From positions 17,278 through 81,277 of the forward strand of contig JADGDG010000018.1 in NCBI GenBank assembly GCA_016744995.1: a stretch of DNA of 64,000 nt. The letters run 5' to 3'. The translations under genes and the position numbers were made by a program. The stretch comes from Gammaproteobacteria bacterium. Lineage in GTDB: Bacteria > Pseudomonadota > Gammaproteobacteria > GRL18. Below the pieces are notes generated by a model. That model ran no database searches, was not told where the DNA came from, and saw nothing but the letters and a program-made list of their open reading frames with translations. This document shows, one piece after another, positions 9,811 to 18,944 of the stretch (position 1 is the stretch's first letter; each line of letters starts with the position of its first letter).

Positions 9811-10591
9811 TTTTTTTGGCAACAAAACAAAAAAAACTCTGTCTTCTGAGGATATCAACATTCAATCTGTTCCTGAGGACTTTAATGAAATTGAGCCTTT
9901 AGCTGCTTTTTTTAAAAATGAAACCGGCATCACATTTGAAAAACAACAATCCATATTAAAAAGCAAACTGATCAGTTTTTGTAACATTCGCCAAATACGC
10001 AGCTTCAAAGGGTGTTTAGAGCAAGTAAAAAGCAATCCTGCATTAAAACAGGAATTAATTAATTATTTAACAACAAACGAATCTTATTTTTATCGTGAAA
10101 CACATCAGATTCAAGATGTAGTATCCAGGATCAAACTCAACAAACAGGTAGTTGATATCTTATGTGCTCCCAGCTCAACAGGTGAAGAAATTTACAGTAT
10201 TGCCATCGCCTTACTTGAAGCCGGTGTACCAAAAAATCGTTTTAATATTATCGGTATTGATATTAATAGTGATGCTCTGAAATATGCTGAACAGGGTATT
10301 TATAATCAGAGAAATATCAATAATCTTTCTGCCCAGATATTAAAAAAATATTTTATTAAGCAACAAGAAAAATACTACTTATCCAATGAAGTTAAACAAT
10401 GTGTGCATTTGAAAATAGAAAATATCTTCAGTTCATCATTTAAATCGTTGGGTAAGTTTGACTATATTTTTTCTCGTAATATGCTGATTTATTTTGATCC
10501 AGAAACAAAAATAAAAGCCAGACAGATCCTTGAAAGTTTATTAAATGAGCAAAAAAATCCAATTTATTTTGGTCATGCAGATTTGTTTTAA
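9803..10591 (+). CDS. cheR: CheR-type chemoreceptor methyltransferase
   Basis: The ATG at 9803 overlaps the cheB stop (ATGTTTAA), and a TTG at 9791 is less likely. The 262 aa protein has the N-terminal CheR helical domain (FKNETGITFEKQQ; TTNESYFYRE) and a SAM-binding core (CAPSSTGEEIYSIAIALLEAG; FDYIFSRNMLIYFDPE). It would methylate receptor glutamates using SAM. The usual C-terminal GYLFLGHSESL region is reduced to PIYFGHADLF and then stops, so the protein is about 20 residues shorter than typical. A long hairpin overlaps the stop codon. It is the last gene of the receptor-cheB-cheR unit. Confidence 0.87.
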   Translation: MFNFFGNKTKKTLSSEDINIQSVPEDFNEIEPLAAFFKNETGITFEKQQSILKSKLISFCNIRQIRSFKGCLEQVKSNPALKQELINYLTTNESYFYRETHQIQDVVSRIKLNKQVVDILCAPSSTGEEIYSIAIALLEAGVPKNRFNIIGIDINSDALKYAEQGIYNQRNINNLSAQILKKYFIKQQEKYYLSNEVKQCVHLKIENIFSSSFKSLGKFDYIFSRNMLIYFDPETKIKARQILESLLNEQKNPIYFGHADLF

Positions 10592-10615
10592 ACTGGCAGT
10601 TTAAAACAAATCTGC
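10577..10615. terminator. Long perfect inverted repeat at cheR end (bidirectional terminator candidate)
   Basis: The arms GCAGATTTGTTTTAAACTG (10577-10595) and CAGTTTAAAACAAATCTGC (10597-10615) are perfectly complementary over 19 bp. The left arm includes the last codons and stop of cheR. The convergent cbiB gene ends 24 bp further on, so a two-way terminator fits. There is no strong T-tract. The fact that it forms the last cheR codons suggests it might also be the scar of an insertion. Confidence 0.6.
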
Positions 10616-10638
10616 AATTCAATAACTGTTCAGTTATC

Positions 10639-11652
10639 TTAAAACCAGGCAGGCAGACTGATTAATGCCACAATAATGAGCCAAAGAATTGTTGAGCGAT
10701 CCAGCAGCTCACATGCCTGCTGAATGATTTCCGGTTTCGCTATTTGACCACAGCCTAAATCCGGCCTTTCTTTATATTCACCATGATATTGATCACCACC
10801 GCCTAATTTGACATCAAGCGCCCCGGCGCCCGCTGACATCACTACTCCTGCATTTGGGCTGTCCCATAATGGTGCCTGAACAGACCAGCATTTGATGGCA
10901 TTTTTCCAGTTCCCCATAAGCGCATAGACTAGTGCTGTCAGGCGCGCAGGTATATAGTTCAGTACGTCATCAAGTTTGGCTGCAAAAAAACCAAAGTGCT
11001 TAAAACGCTCTGTTTTGTACCCCCACATAGCATCCAGAGTATTACTCAAACGAAATATAACGACACCCGGTGCGCCAGCAATAACAAACCAGAAAATTAC
11101 TGCAAATACGGCATCATTGCCATTTTCCAGAATAGATTCTGTTGTAGCCCGGCAAATACCTTCTTCATCCATTTGCTGAGTATCCCGGCTGACTATCATC
11201 GAAAGTGCATGACGAGCCTGTGCAAATTGATGACTTATCATTGGGGTCAGGACATCCTTTGCATGCTGTTTGAGACTGTTTAAACCAATCGCAAAATAAA
11301 GGATAATCACCTCAAGTACATAGCCGACAATATTATCGTTTGCAATATTAGTGTGCATTAGAGCATATGTTAACCAGCCTGCCGGCAGCAAGCAGATCAG
11401 CACAGCAATAAAACCATTAAGACGGTTTTGCTCTGCACTGCGTTTATATTCAGAATGATCTTCAATCCGCTCTTCTAAAATAAGCTCTGAGCTTAATTCA
11501 GTTCTGTTTTCAGGCCTCAATTCCCTTGCCGCATCATTTAAACGCTCTTCCAGCCAGTTTGCAAAATTGCCGAAAACAACTAGTGGATGGTAATGACGCA
11601 ACTCACCGAAAAAATAATCGAGAAGCAGGGCACATAATAGTACAATAAGCAT
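10639..11652 (-). CDS. cbiB: Adenosylcobinamide-phosphate synthase CbiB
   Basis: A 337 aa integral membrane protein starting MLIVLLCALLLDYFFGE, then HPLVVFGNFANWLEERLN, the hallmark of CbiB (CobD in P. denitrificans naming). It joins (R)-1-aminopropan-2-yl phosphate to adenosylcobyric acid in the inner membrane. The conserved YYxxP-type tail region is represented by GDQYHGEYKERPDLG. An acidic, low-conservation stretch (about 45-75) is extra. Several hydrophobic helices are evident (about 1-20, 78-105, 110-130, 185-205, 318-335). cobQ starts divergently 69 bp upstream, and a decayed duplicate of the 3' end lies at 6689-6792. Confidence 0.9.
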   Translation of the reverse strand: MLIVLLCALLLDYFFGELRHYHPLVVFGNFANWLEERLNDAARELRPENRTELSSELILEERIEDHSEYKRSAEQNRLNGFIAVLICLLPAGWLTYALMHTNIANDNIVGYVLEVIILYFAIGLNSLKQHAKDVLTPMISHQFAQARHALSMIVSRDTQQMDEEGICRATTESILENGNDAVFAVIFWFVIAGAPGVVIFRLSNTLDAMWGYKTERFKHFGFFAAKLDDVLNYIPARLTALVYALMGNWKNAIKCWSVQAPLWDSPNAGVVMSAGAGALDVKLGGGDQYHGEYKERPDLGCGQIAKPEIIQQACELLDRSTILWLIIVALISLPAWF

Positions 11653-11720
11653 TATTAACCTTCATATAACAAATAAATTACAGGCTGCTTTTTCAGCAGC
11701 TCAAAAAGGTCTATTCTAGC

Positions 11721-13202
11721 ATGCACAACAAGAAGAAACAGGCTGTCACACTGATGATTCAGGGAACAACATCTGATGCCGGTAAAAGTGTTCTGGTTGC
11801 AGGTCTATGTCGGCTTTTTTATCGCATGGGGTACCATGTAGCGCCTTTTAAGCCACAGAATATGGCACTTAATAGTGCAGTCACTCAGGAGGGCGGCGAA
11901 ATCGGCAGAGCTCAGGCAGTTCAGGCTCAAGCCTGCCGCCTTGAACCCCATACAGATATGAACCCTATATTACTAAAGCCTAATTCTGATACCGGCGCCC
12001 AGGTGATTATTCATGGTAAGGCCACTTCACAAATGGATGCCCGTTCCTACCATGCTTTTAAAAAAACGGCCATGACAGCAGTTCTTGAATCACATCAGCG
12101 CCTTAGTCAGGAATATGACTTAATTATTGTCGAAGGAGCCGGTAGTCCTGCAGAAATTAACCTGCGCGACAATGATATTGCCAATATGGGCTTTGCTGAA
12201 GCAGTCGATTGTCCGGTACTGCTGGTTTCTGATATCGATAAAGGCGGTGTTTTTGCCCACCTTTACGGCACTGTAAAATTGCTTTCACCATCAGAACAAC
12301 AGCGTATCAAAGGATTGATTATTAATAAATTTCGTGGTGATATTGCCTTATTGGAATCTGGTAATCATTGGCTTGAAGAAACCTTGAAAATCCATGTTTT
12401 AGGGGTGCTGCCCTATCTGCATAATCTGCATATTGAAGCCGAGGATGCCATTAGCTATCAAGCAAAAGAACCTGAGTCCGCCAGTAAAACAATCAAAATC
12501 ATTATACCTGTATTTCCCCGTATCTCTAATCACACAGACTTTGATGCCTTGCGACTTCACCCTCAGGTAGAGTTGTTATTTATTCGAGAAAGCCAAACCA
12601 TCCCTTCCGCTGATTTAATTATTTTACCCGGAACCAAAAGTGTCCGGGCAGATCTTCAATGGTTACGTGATAATCATTGGGAAGCCGCCATCAGCAGGCA
12701 TCTGCGCTATGGTGGTAAATTGATGGGGATCTGTGGTGGTTTACAAATGCTGGGTCATCAAATCCATGATCCTCTGGGAATTGAGGGCACTTCAGGCAGC
12801 AGCCAGGGGTTGGGCTATTTCAACTATGAAACCACACTCGAAGCAGAGAAACAACTTAAGCAGGTTCAGGGGTATTTTCAGGGGGATAATTCAATTCAGC
12901 TCACTGGCTATGAGATTCATGCAGGTTCTACCAGAACAATAGATGAATCGGCTGCTTTAATTAAGCTTCAGGATAAAACTGATGGTGCAGTCAGCGAGGA
13001 TGGACAAATAATCTCAACTTATCTGCATGGCATTTTTGATCACCCCCAGGCTTGCAGATATTTATTAAACTGGGCAGGTTTAGACGCACAACAGCACTAT
13101 GACTACCGTGACTTTCAGGAACAGGGTATTAATTTATTAGCAGATACTCTGGAGGAAAATCTGGATATTTCTGCAATAATTGAAATAATAAATAAAAAGT
13201 AA
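11721..13202 (+). CDS. cobQ: Cobyric acid synthase CobQ
   Basis: The 493 aa length is usual for CobQ/CbiP. The N-terminal amidoligase domain begins [20 protein letters not shown] (nucleotide-binding loop) and has [11 protein letters not shown] and [12 protein letters not shown]. The C-terminal glutamine amidotransferase domain has the nucleophile cysteine in [20 protein letters not shown], and the histidine in YLHGIFDH. It amidates adenosylcobyrinic acid a,c-diamide at four positions using glutamine and ATP in the cytoplasm. It is divergent from cbiB with a shared 69-bp intergenic region. I see no B12 riboswitch fold there. Confidence 0.93.
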   Translation: MHNKKKQAVTLMIQGTTSDAGKSVLVAGLCRLFYRMGYHVAPFKPQNMALNSAVTQEGGEIGRAQAVQAQACRLEPHTDMNPILLKPNSDTGAQVIIHGKATSQMDARSYHAFKKTAMTAVLESHQRLSQEYDLIIVEGAGSPAEINLRDNDIANMGFAEAVDCPVLLVSDIDKGGVFAHLYGTVKLLSPSEQQRIKGLIINKFRGDIALLESGNHWLEETLKIHVLGVLPYLHNLHIEAEDAISYQAKEPESASKTIKIIIPVFPRISNHTDFDALRLHPQVELLFIRESQTIPSADLIILPGTKSVRADLQWLRDNHWEAAISRHLRYGGKLMGICGGLQMLGHQIHDPLGIEGTSGSSQGLGYFNYETTLEAEKQLKQVQGYFQGDNSIQLTGYEIHAGSTRTIDESAALIKLQDKTDGAVSEDGQIISTYLHGIFDHPQACRYLLNWAGLDAQQHYDYRDFQEQGINLLADTLEENLDISAIIEIINKK

Positions 13203-13332
13203 CTAAAGAAAGTACCCATTCTGGAAAATATATATGCTTATACTATACTCAATAAACACACTGATTAAATATTTCTTTCAGCTTGCCGATACCTTGATAT
13301 AAGGCACAAAGCCCTTAATAAATGAGTATGAT

Positions 13333-14316
13333 ATGAACAATTTTATTAAATCTGTTGATGAGCGCACTAATCTGGCTGGAACAAATCGGCTGGAGCTTTT
13401 ATTATTCAGCCTGGGAAATGACTCACAAACAGGCAGAGAAGAAGTTTTTGGTATTAATGTCTTTAAGGTACGTGAAGTCATGTCCATACCTGAAATCACT
13501 CAGGCTCCTGATATGCCGGCTTCAGTCGAAGGGATGATCAGCCTTCGGGGGCATTTAATCCCTGTTGTTAATCTAGCCAAGTTTTGCAGGTTTGAAGTTA
13601 CTGAGCCACCAAAAATTATGATTGTCACAGAATATAATAATATGATGCAGGGTTATATGGTTCATTCTGTTGATACTATTTTACGTCTGGACTGGAATGT
13701 CGTCAAAACACCACCGGAAATGCTGTCTGAGCAGATGGGAGGAGTGGTCACGGCAGTCACCGAACTTGATGATAACCGAATTGTCATGATTATGGATGTC
13801 GAAAAGGTGCTTGCTGATACCACCCAGGATGCCAGTGCAGACAACTGGTTTAGTGATGTTAAGGCTGCTGAAAAATGTGATATTACTATCTTTTTTGCTG
13901 ATGATTCTCTGGTGGCGCGCAAACAGATCATTCGTACTCTGGATCATATGGGATTTACTCATGTCAGTGCCAACAATGGTCTGGAAGCATGGCAGAAACT
14001 TAAAAGCATTGCCGAGCGAGCAGAGGCCGCAAAGCAGCCAGTTTCTAATTTTATCCAGTTAATATTAACCGATGTTGAAATGCCTGAAATGGATGGTTTC
14101 GTTCTCACCAAAAAAATCAAAGCAGATCCTCGATTTAGCGGCATCCCTGTGATCATGCACTCATCATTATCCGCTGACTCTAATAAAAGCTTAGGAAAAA
14201 ATGTCGGCGCTGATGATTATGTCCCTAAGTTCGATCCGACTCACCTTTCAAATATCTTAGAAAAAAACCTGGAAAAATTCTCTACAAATCAGCAAAAACA
14301 GCTGGAAAGCAAATAA
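13333..14316 (+). CDS. cheV: CheV-type chemotaxis scaffold/receiver protein
   Basis: A 327 aa protein. The N-terminal CheW-like domain (about 15-165) has FGINVFKVREVM, GMISLRGHLIPVVNLAKF and a DVEKVLAD end. The C-terminal receiver (about 185-315) has the acidic pair FFADDS, the phospho-acceptor Asp in LILTDVEMPEMDGF, HSS and the lysine in DDYVPKFDP. CheV couples receptors to CheA and can take phosphate for adaptation. It stands alone; the receptor/cheB/cheR module is 3 kb upstream and no cheA or cheY is in the window. Confidence 0.92.
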   Translation: MNNFIKSVDERTNLAGTNRLELLLFSLGNDSQTGREEVFGINVFKVREVMSIPEITQAPDMPASVEGMISLRGHLIPVVNLAKFCRFEVTEPPKIMIVTEYNNMMQGYMVHSVDTILRLDWNVVKTPPEMLSEQMGGVVTAVTELDDNRIVMIMDVEKVLADTTQDASADNWFSDVKAAEKCDITIFFADDSLVARKQIIRTLDHMGFTHVSANNGLEAWQKLKSIAERAEAAKQPVSNFIQLILTDVEMPEMDGFVLTKKIKADPRFSGIPVIMHSSLSADSNKSLGKNVGADDYVPKFDPTHLSNILEKNLEKFSTNQQKQLESK

Positions 14317-14447
14317 AGCACCACAAGCTGTCTTTGTCTTCTGACCCGCTTCCAGATTGAAAATTCTATATTTTATGATAAACATCAATACTTGAAGCAT
14401 AAGACAATGTTAATATGAGCGTTTCGTTATTGAGTTAAGGAACACAT

Positions 14448-15605
14448 ATGAAGGCAGGTCCAAGAGAGCTTATCACCCCATTTCGCCCTATTCCACTGGC
14501 AGTGCCCGAGGGAATGAAGCCTAATGAGTTTTTTAACAGCACAGAAAATCTTCAGGATCTGTCACAAAATAACGGCCTGTTAAGCAACCCCGAACACCTG
14601 CTAATGTATCGTAAGGCATTGGGGCATAGTAATGAGTTTGACGCCTCTATCATTTTCAACTCTTCTAAATGCATTCTGAATCCTCTGGGACGCCCTGTAC
14701 GCCGGACACAACTTCCCGAACAGACCAAAAGCGTCTGGAACCGCATGAATCAGATTATGATTGAATATATGCTGGAAAAATACCCTGATCCAGAAGATGC
14801 ATTGGTACTTGCAGGTGAAGCCAGTCTGGATGCTACCTGGCCTTTAACAGCACCGGGAGTACCCAGTATCCGGATGTTACACAACCATTTTATTGTGTTT
14901 AATATGGAGCAATTACGCAATGCTGAAATGGCAGATCCTAAAAATCCCAATCTGACCGATGGTGGGCAAAACAGTTTGTTCCAGGCTCACATGCGTCATG
15001 TCTATCGTAACTTTTTTGCTTCTCTGGATCTGCAGATACTCAGACCGGTTGAAGGTAAAGCATCACAACTCTCTTTGACAGGTTATCCACAGGGCTTGCC
15101 CAGTTGGGAGGTTCAGGGTGGTGTTGATATGCTCAGAAGCACTCAATTCTGGAAGGAATATGATTTAATTCTTAAAGGCTTCCTGGATTTTTACCGCACA
15201 TTTTTTACCCAGGTTTCAACCCGTAATGCCCCAATTCCAGCAAAAACTTATTTCCCTGAGCAGATTGAAGAGACTTTATTATTTGATAATGACTTTTTGG
15301 CCAGTGCCAAAAAAGTCCGTGATATGTGCGTACATGATGCAAAATATGCCAATTCCATCCGTTGGCAACCGGCATTTAAACAGCTAATTTATCGTAATGA
15401 ACAAGGGAAACTGATTGTCACCATCAGTCAGAACTCAATTGGTAATGCCATTACTGAATTACTCGGAGTTGTCGTACGTCGAGTCCCAGATGCAAAGGCT
15501 TATGAAAAAGCTGAACCGGCACTGATTGAAAAACTTATTGAAGTCAGACAACGTCTTATTAATGCCGATCTGGGTGATCCGATTAAGACAGAATACTGGG
15601 ATTAG
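14448..15605 (+). CDS. Conserved-looking protein of unknown family
   Basis: A 385 aa soluble protein that I do not recognise. There is no signal peptide or membrane helix. Notable segments are SSKCILNPLGRPVRRTQ, VPSIRMLHNHFIVFNMEQL (an HNHF motif), MRHVYRNFFASLDLQILRP and GYPQGLPSWEVQGGVDML, with a conserved feel from the many Trp, Pro and Gly residues. The start ATG follows AAGGAACAC. Its 3' end overlaps the convergent cysteine-cluster gene by 23 bp. The histidine motif suggests a metal or nucleotide site, but that is speculation. Confidence 0.75.
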   Translation: MKAGPRELITPFRPIPLAVPEGMKPNEFFNSTENLQDLSQNNGLLSNPEHLLMYRKALGHSNEFDASIIFNSSKCILNPLGRPVRRTQLPEQTKSVWNRMNQIMIEYMLEKYPDPEDALVLAGEASLDATWPLTAPGVPSIRMLHNHFIVFNMEQLRNAEMADPKNPNLTDGGQNSLFQAHMRHVYRNFFASLDLQILRPVEGKASQLSLTGYPQGLPSWEVQGGVDMLRSTQFWKEYDLILKGFLDFYRTFFTQVSTRNAPIPAKTYFPEQIEETLLFDNDFLASAKKVRDMCVHDAKYANSIRWQPAFKQLIYRNEQGKLIVTISQNSIGNAITELLGVVVRRVPDAKAYEKAEPALIEKLIEVRQRLINADLGDPIKTEYWD

Positions 15606-16251
15606 TTTTCTCAAAGGCAGCCATTTTATCTGCCAGTGCAGACCAGTTGAGATCACGCATAACTTTGGCCATTTGATGCATGCCGCCTGTTTTAATCATT
15701 TTTCGCCGCTCGGCTTTATTTTTAACACCATAAAAGGGCAGCATGATATTAAAGGCTTCATCAGTGTGCTTTTTGATTGGAGTTAATACATCTTCACGGC
15801 GGGTGTAGTAAGCATCTTCCCCGGTAATGCACTGGCGATTAAAAACATTAAAACTGCGGCATGCCATGGGTCGAACAGCATGGATAGAGCAGGCATTATC
15901 CAGTAGAAATGGACAGGATTGGATCAACTCCAGATTTCTTAGTTGTTCCTTAAGTTTGTCACGAAGTTCACCACCAAGCACTTCTGTCGCATACCATGAC
16001 ATCCCCATGAGCTCTAAAGGATAAACTGGAATGCTTTCATGAGATTTGCAACACGTGGCACAGCCTCGGGCACATGCCAGTTTTTTCCCCTGTTTTTCTT
16101 CTCTATTGATGGCTTCACTAATCCCCTGATCGGTGATCAGGTAAGCATCCATTAAGATCGTCAGCCAGGGCAGCCGTTGTTCATGCTCTGCGAAATTGAC
16201 ACGCTGGGGCAGTGGGTAGGCTTTCTCTTGCTGAAGGGGTGATGGGCTCAT
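15583..16251 (-). CDS. YkgJ-type cysteine-cluster protein
   Basis: I chose ATG 16251 because CAGGAGTG lies 6 nt upstream; an ATG at 16278 has no ribosome site. The 222 aa protein carries CARGCATCCKSHESIPVY near the middle and CPFLLDNACSIHAVRPMACR further on. This is the YkgJ-type cysteine pattern predicted to bind a zinc or iron-sulfur centre. No enzymatic function is established for the family. It is convergent with, and overlaps, the unknown 385-residue protein gene. Confidence 0.8.
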   Translation of the reverse strand: MSPSPLQQEKAYPLPQRVNFAEHEQRLPWLTILMDAYLITDQGISEAINREEKQGKKLACARGCATCCKSHESIPVYPLELMGMSWYATEVLGGELRDKLKEQLRNLELIQSCPFLLDNACSIHAVRPMACRSFNVFNRQCITGEDAYYTRREDVLTPIKKHTDEAFNIMLPFYGVKNKAERRKMIKTGGMHQMAKVMRDLNWSALADKMAAFEKTNPSILS

Positions 16252-16342
16252 AAATTGCACTCCTGAAAATGAAGCCATATTTTAACCCAGACAGGTTGGA
16301 ATCGCTAATAATGCAGATGCATCTTCCTGCTATTGATTTACC

Positions 16343-16738
16343 TTATTTTTTATCTTTTCCAATTATAGATTTTAGCTCAGCAAAGGGATTATGAGTAGCT
16401 GCTTCTGACTGACCTCCCGCGTTCACATCACCATAAGCCTCAAACTCATTCATTTTCTGATGTTCATTATCATGGCAATAGATACACAGATTTTCCCAAT
16501 TACTGCCATCAGGCGGATTGTTATTATGATTATGATCAATATGGTGAACGGTTAATAATTGTAAATTTTCTCTGCTAAATGCCTTACCGCAGCGCCCGCA
16601 AACCCATGGGTGTAGTTTTAATGATTGTTCACGATAGCCTTTTTCACGATCATTCACATCAGAATGAACTTTTTTAACAATGGCATCCAGTTTCCCGGTA
16701 TCCATTTTTTTCTTTTTATCTTTACGTCTGCCAACCAT
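16343..16738 (-). CDS. HNH nuclease family protein (YajD-like)
   Basis: ATG 16738 is preferred (GGAA upstream, 131 aa); ATG 16750 is the alternative. The protein starts with a very lysine-rich segment (RRKDKKKKMD), then GYREQSLKLHPWVCGRCGKA, HHIDHNHNNNPPDGSNWENL and CIYCHDNEHQK. Two CxxC zinc knuckles flank the HH/N nuclease core, just as in YajD. It probably cuts or nicks nucleic acid, though the YajD substrate is not known to me. It is a single gene with a short AT-rich gap before the divergent rhodanese gene. Confidence 0.85.
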   Translation of the reverse strand: MVGRRKDKKKKMDTGKLDAIVKKVHSDVNDREKGYREQSLKLHPWVCGRCGKAFSRENLQLLTVHHIDHNHNNNPPDGSNWENLCIYCHDNEHQKMNEFEAYGDVNAGGQSEAATHNPFAELKSIIGKDKK

Positions 16739-16869
16739 GGTGATTTCCATTTACTATTGTTCAAAGGTTTTTGTTAAAGTCCTGAAAGTTTCCTATAATA
16801 CTTTCAACTCAGCCATTATAGCAAAACAGTCATTAAAACCGTTAATAAGATAAAGAGATCATTAAACTC

Positions 16870-17295
16870 ATGAGCAAAACAATCCCTGTCTCCATTTCTC
16901 CCAAAGAAGCATATAAAATGCTCAGTGAGCATCCAAACAGTATTTTTATTGATGTTCGCTCTTCTATGGAATTCCTTTTTGTCGGGCATCCCAGAGGTGC
17001 TGTTCATATCGCCTGGATTGATGAACCCGACTGGGATATTAACCCTAATTTTGTTACTGAAATTCGCAAGCTGGTACTCGGTGGTGTTTGTGGAGAAGAT
17101 GTGCAGCACCCTAATATCATTTTGATATGCCGCAGTGGCAATCGCTCATTAGAAGCTGGACAGCTGCTGATTGATTCCGGCCTGAGTAATGTCTTTAATG
17201 TCGATGAAGGTTTTGAAGGTGATCTAAATGACAAACATCAGCGAAGCACTCAGGGTGGCTGGCGATATCATAATTTGCCCTGGGAGCAATGTTAA
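16870..17295 (+). CDS. Rhodanese-domain sulfurtransferase
   Basis: A 141 aa single-domain rhodanese with an FIDVRSSMEFLFVGHPRGA entry motif and the active-site loop CRSGNRS containing the persulfide-forming cysteine, followed by NVDEGFEGDL. A short insertion (LVLGGVCGEDVQHPN) precedes the catalytic strand. It has no signal peptide, so it is cytoplasmic. It likely moves sulfane sulfur from thiosulfate or another persulfide. Its stop overlaps the next gene (TAATG). Confidence 0.85.
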   Translation: MSKTIPVSISPKEAYKMLSEHPNSIFIDVRSSMEFLFVGHPRGAVHIAWIDEPDWDINPNFVTEIRKLVLGGVCGEDVQHPNIILICRSGNRSLEAGQLLIDSGLSNVFNVDEGFEGDLNDKHQRSTQGGWRYHNLPWEQC

Positions 17296-17576
17296 TGAAA
17301 GTCATATTGTTTTTAGTGGTTTCAGGTATTTCTAATGGCTCTGACACAGAATTTCGGCATCAGATGGAGAAAGAATACACAAGTCCTGAAGAATGTGTGC
17401 AGACCAGTATTGTAATGCGTAAAGTGTTACGGGCTGAAGACAATCTACAAGCCAGGCAAACCGATATTTATGCTCATTGTGAAATCAGCAAAGAAGGTAT
17501 AAGTCAGAAAGAGTATGCTGACGCAAGTAGTAAAATTCGTCGTTTAGAAAAATTTTATACCACAGCAAAATGGTAG
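17295..17576 (+). CDS. Small exported protein, unknown
   Basis: The start is placed at ATG 17295, overlapping the rhodanese stop, with GGGAG 9 nt upstream. The earlier ATG at 17289 is too near the ribosome site. The 93 aa product begins MKVILFLVVSGISNGSDT, a short hydrophobic leader, and contains two cysteines (PEECVQ, AHCEIS) and a charged helical C-terminus. Overlap with the rhodanese gene suggests co-expression. I recognise no family. Confidence 0.6.
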   Translation: MKVILFLVVSGISNGSDTEFRHQMEKEYTSPEECVQTSIVMRKVLRAEDNLQARQTDIYAHCEISKEGISQKEYADASSKIRRLEKFYTTAKW

Positions 17577-17636
17577 CCAGCTTATTTTAAAGGCTTTATA
17601 GCACCGGATCACAAATACTGCTACAACCATGAACTC

Positions 17637-18692
17637 CTATTCTTGAACAGCTTCCCTGAACTTCAACTCAGCAGATGCCGCATCTCTTTTTTGTTCACTT
17701 AACAGGCGAGCATATGAGCAGGCTTGCATAAGACCGATTTGTGCTGACTTTTGTGCTGACTTATGTTGTCGTACACTTTTGTTTAATTCAGTGGAGCAGT
17801 CTGCAGGGCTATCTGAGGATGAATTCGGTTCACTCTCCTGTATCTGTTTGTCTAGAGCATCAAATAACGTTAAATCAGAAAAATAGTCACTAAATGATGT
17901 ATCAGCCTGACTGCTTTTACCAAACGAAGTAAGTAAGCGCTTACAAATATTGTTAATACACTGGCTGGCAGGTGAGTCAGGATGGCTTAATAGAATAGCC
18001 TGCTGGTTGATAATAGAAACAGGGATGTTTTTATCTTTTAAAATATAACCTGCGAGATGAATCGATTTTAACTGCAGATACTTAGTCACTGCGGTTTTAA
18101 AGCGCTTAAAAATGGCTTGAGCAGATTTCTGGCTGTTTGCCACATTCACAACAACCAGTACAGGTTGTTGAAATTGATTATTTTTCAATACCCGCAGCAA
18201 AGAAAATGCATCCGTCAATGATGTGGGTTCTGCTGTAATTATAAGCAGCAGATAGGGTGCTGCTAATATCAGGCTTATATTGGTTTCATCAATCCCAGCA
18301 GCCGTATCAATGAGTAAATACTGGTAATTTTGTTCCAGCAAATGTAAGGCCTGAGTAAGCTTTTTCTGCTGCATGCTGGAAAGCTGAATAAAATCAGCCA
18401 CTCCGGATGCCCCACATACCAGATCAATGCCCCCAGGACCTTTTGTTAACACATCATTGATGGACAACTCCTGGCTAAAAAAATGTTCCAGGGTGTGTAC
18501 TGGATTGATACCAAGCAAAATATTGAGATTAGCTAAATTAGTATCCGCATCAAAAAGACACACTTTGTTACCTGCATTGGAAAGAGCAATACCTAAATTA
18601 GTTGCCAGAGTACTTTTCCCCACCCCGCCCTTACCACTGGAAATGGCAATAACACGAGCAAAATTATGTTCAGAAGTGTTGCTGTCAGGCAT
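17637..18692 (-). CDS. MinD/ParA-family ATPase, FlhG-like
   Basis: ATG 18692 is used; a TTG at 18701 is possible and neither has a clear ribosome site. The 351 aa protein has the deviant Walker A loop SSGKGGVGKSTLATNLG, FDADTNLANLNILLG (switch I region) and YLLIDTAAGID (Walker B), as in FlhG/YlxH and MinD. GGIDLVCGASG is typical of the FlhG branch. About 80 extra C-terminal residues are rich in Ser and Gln. FlhG sets flagellar number by antagonising FlhF, but no flagellar genes are near, so the role could differ. Confidence 0.75.
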   Translation of the reverse strand: MPDSNTSEHNFARVIAISSGKGGVGKSTLATNLGIALSNAGNKVCLFDADTNLANLNILLGINPVHTLEHFFSQELSINDVLTKGPGGIDLVCGASGVADFIQLSSMQQKKLTQALHLLEQNYQYLLIDTAAGIDETNISLILAAPYLLLIITAEPTSLTDAFSLLRVLKNNQFQQPVLVVVNVANSQKSAQAIFKRFKTAVTKYLQLKSIHLAGYILKDKNIPVSIINQQAILLSHPDSPASQCINNICKRLLTSFGKSSQADTSFSDYFSDLTLFDALDKQIQESEPNSSSDSPADCSTELNKSVRQHKSAQKSAQIGLMQACSYARLLSEQKRDAASAELKFREAVQE

Positions 18693-18944
18693 ATTTATCA
18701 AAGTGTTCTATATTTAAAAGATGTGATTTGAGTATATTGAAAATAATAGAAATTTACAAAACTATATCAGTTAAAGGTATGTCAACTCAAAAACATGTCA
18801 GCTAAAACAAGTCCGTGAGCAAATAATATGCAAAAAATATAAGACTAATATTGCAACTTTTAACAAAGTTACATAGACTTAGTGAGCACTACAGAGTATT
18901 CACATTAAACATATAGAATAAGTGATAGAAAAAATGTGGTAAAA

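Noticed and set aside
11653..11720. B12 riboswitch between cbiB and cobQ
   Set aside because: The region is only 68 bp and has no B12-box-like element that I can see; none was seen upstream of cobD, bluB, cobO or the TonB receptor either.
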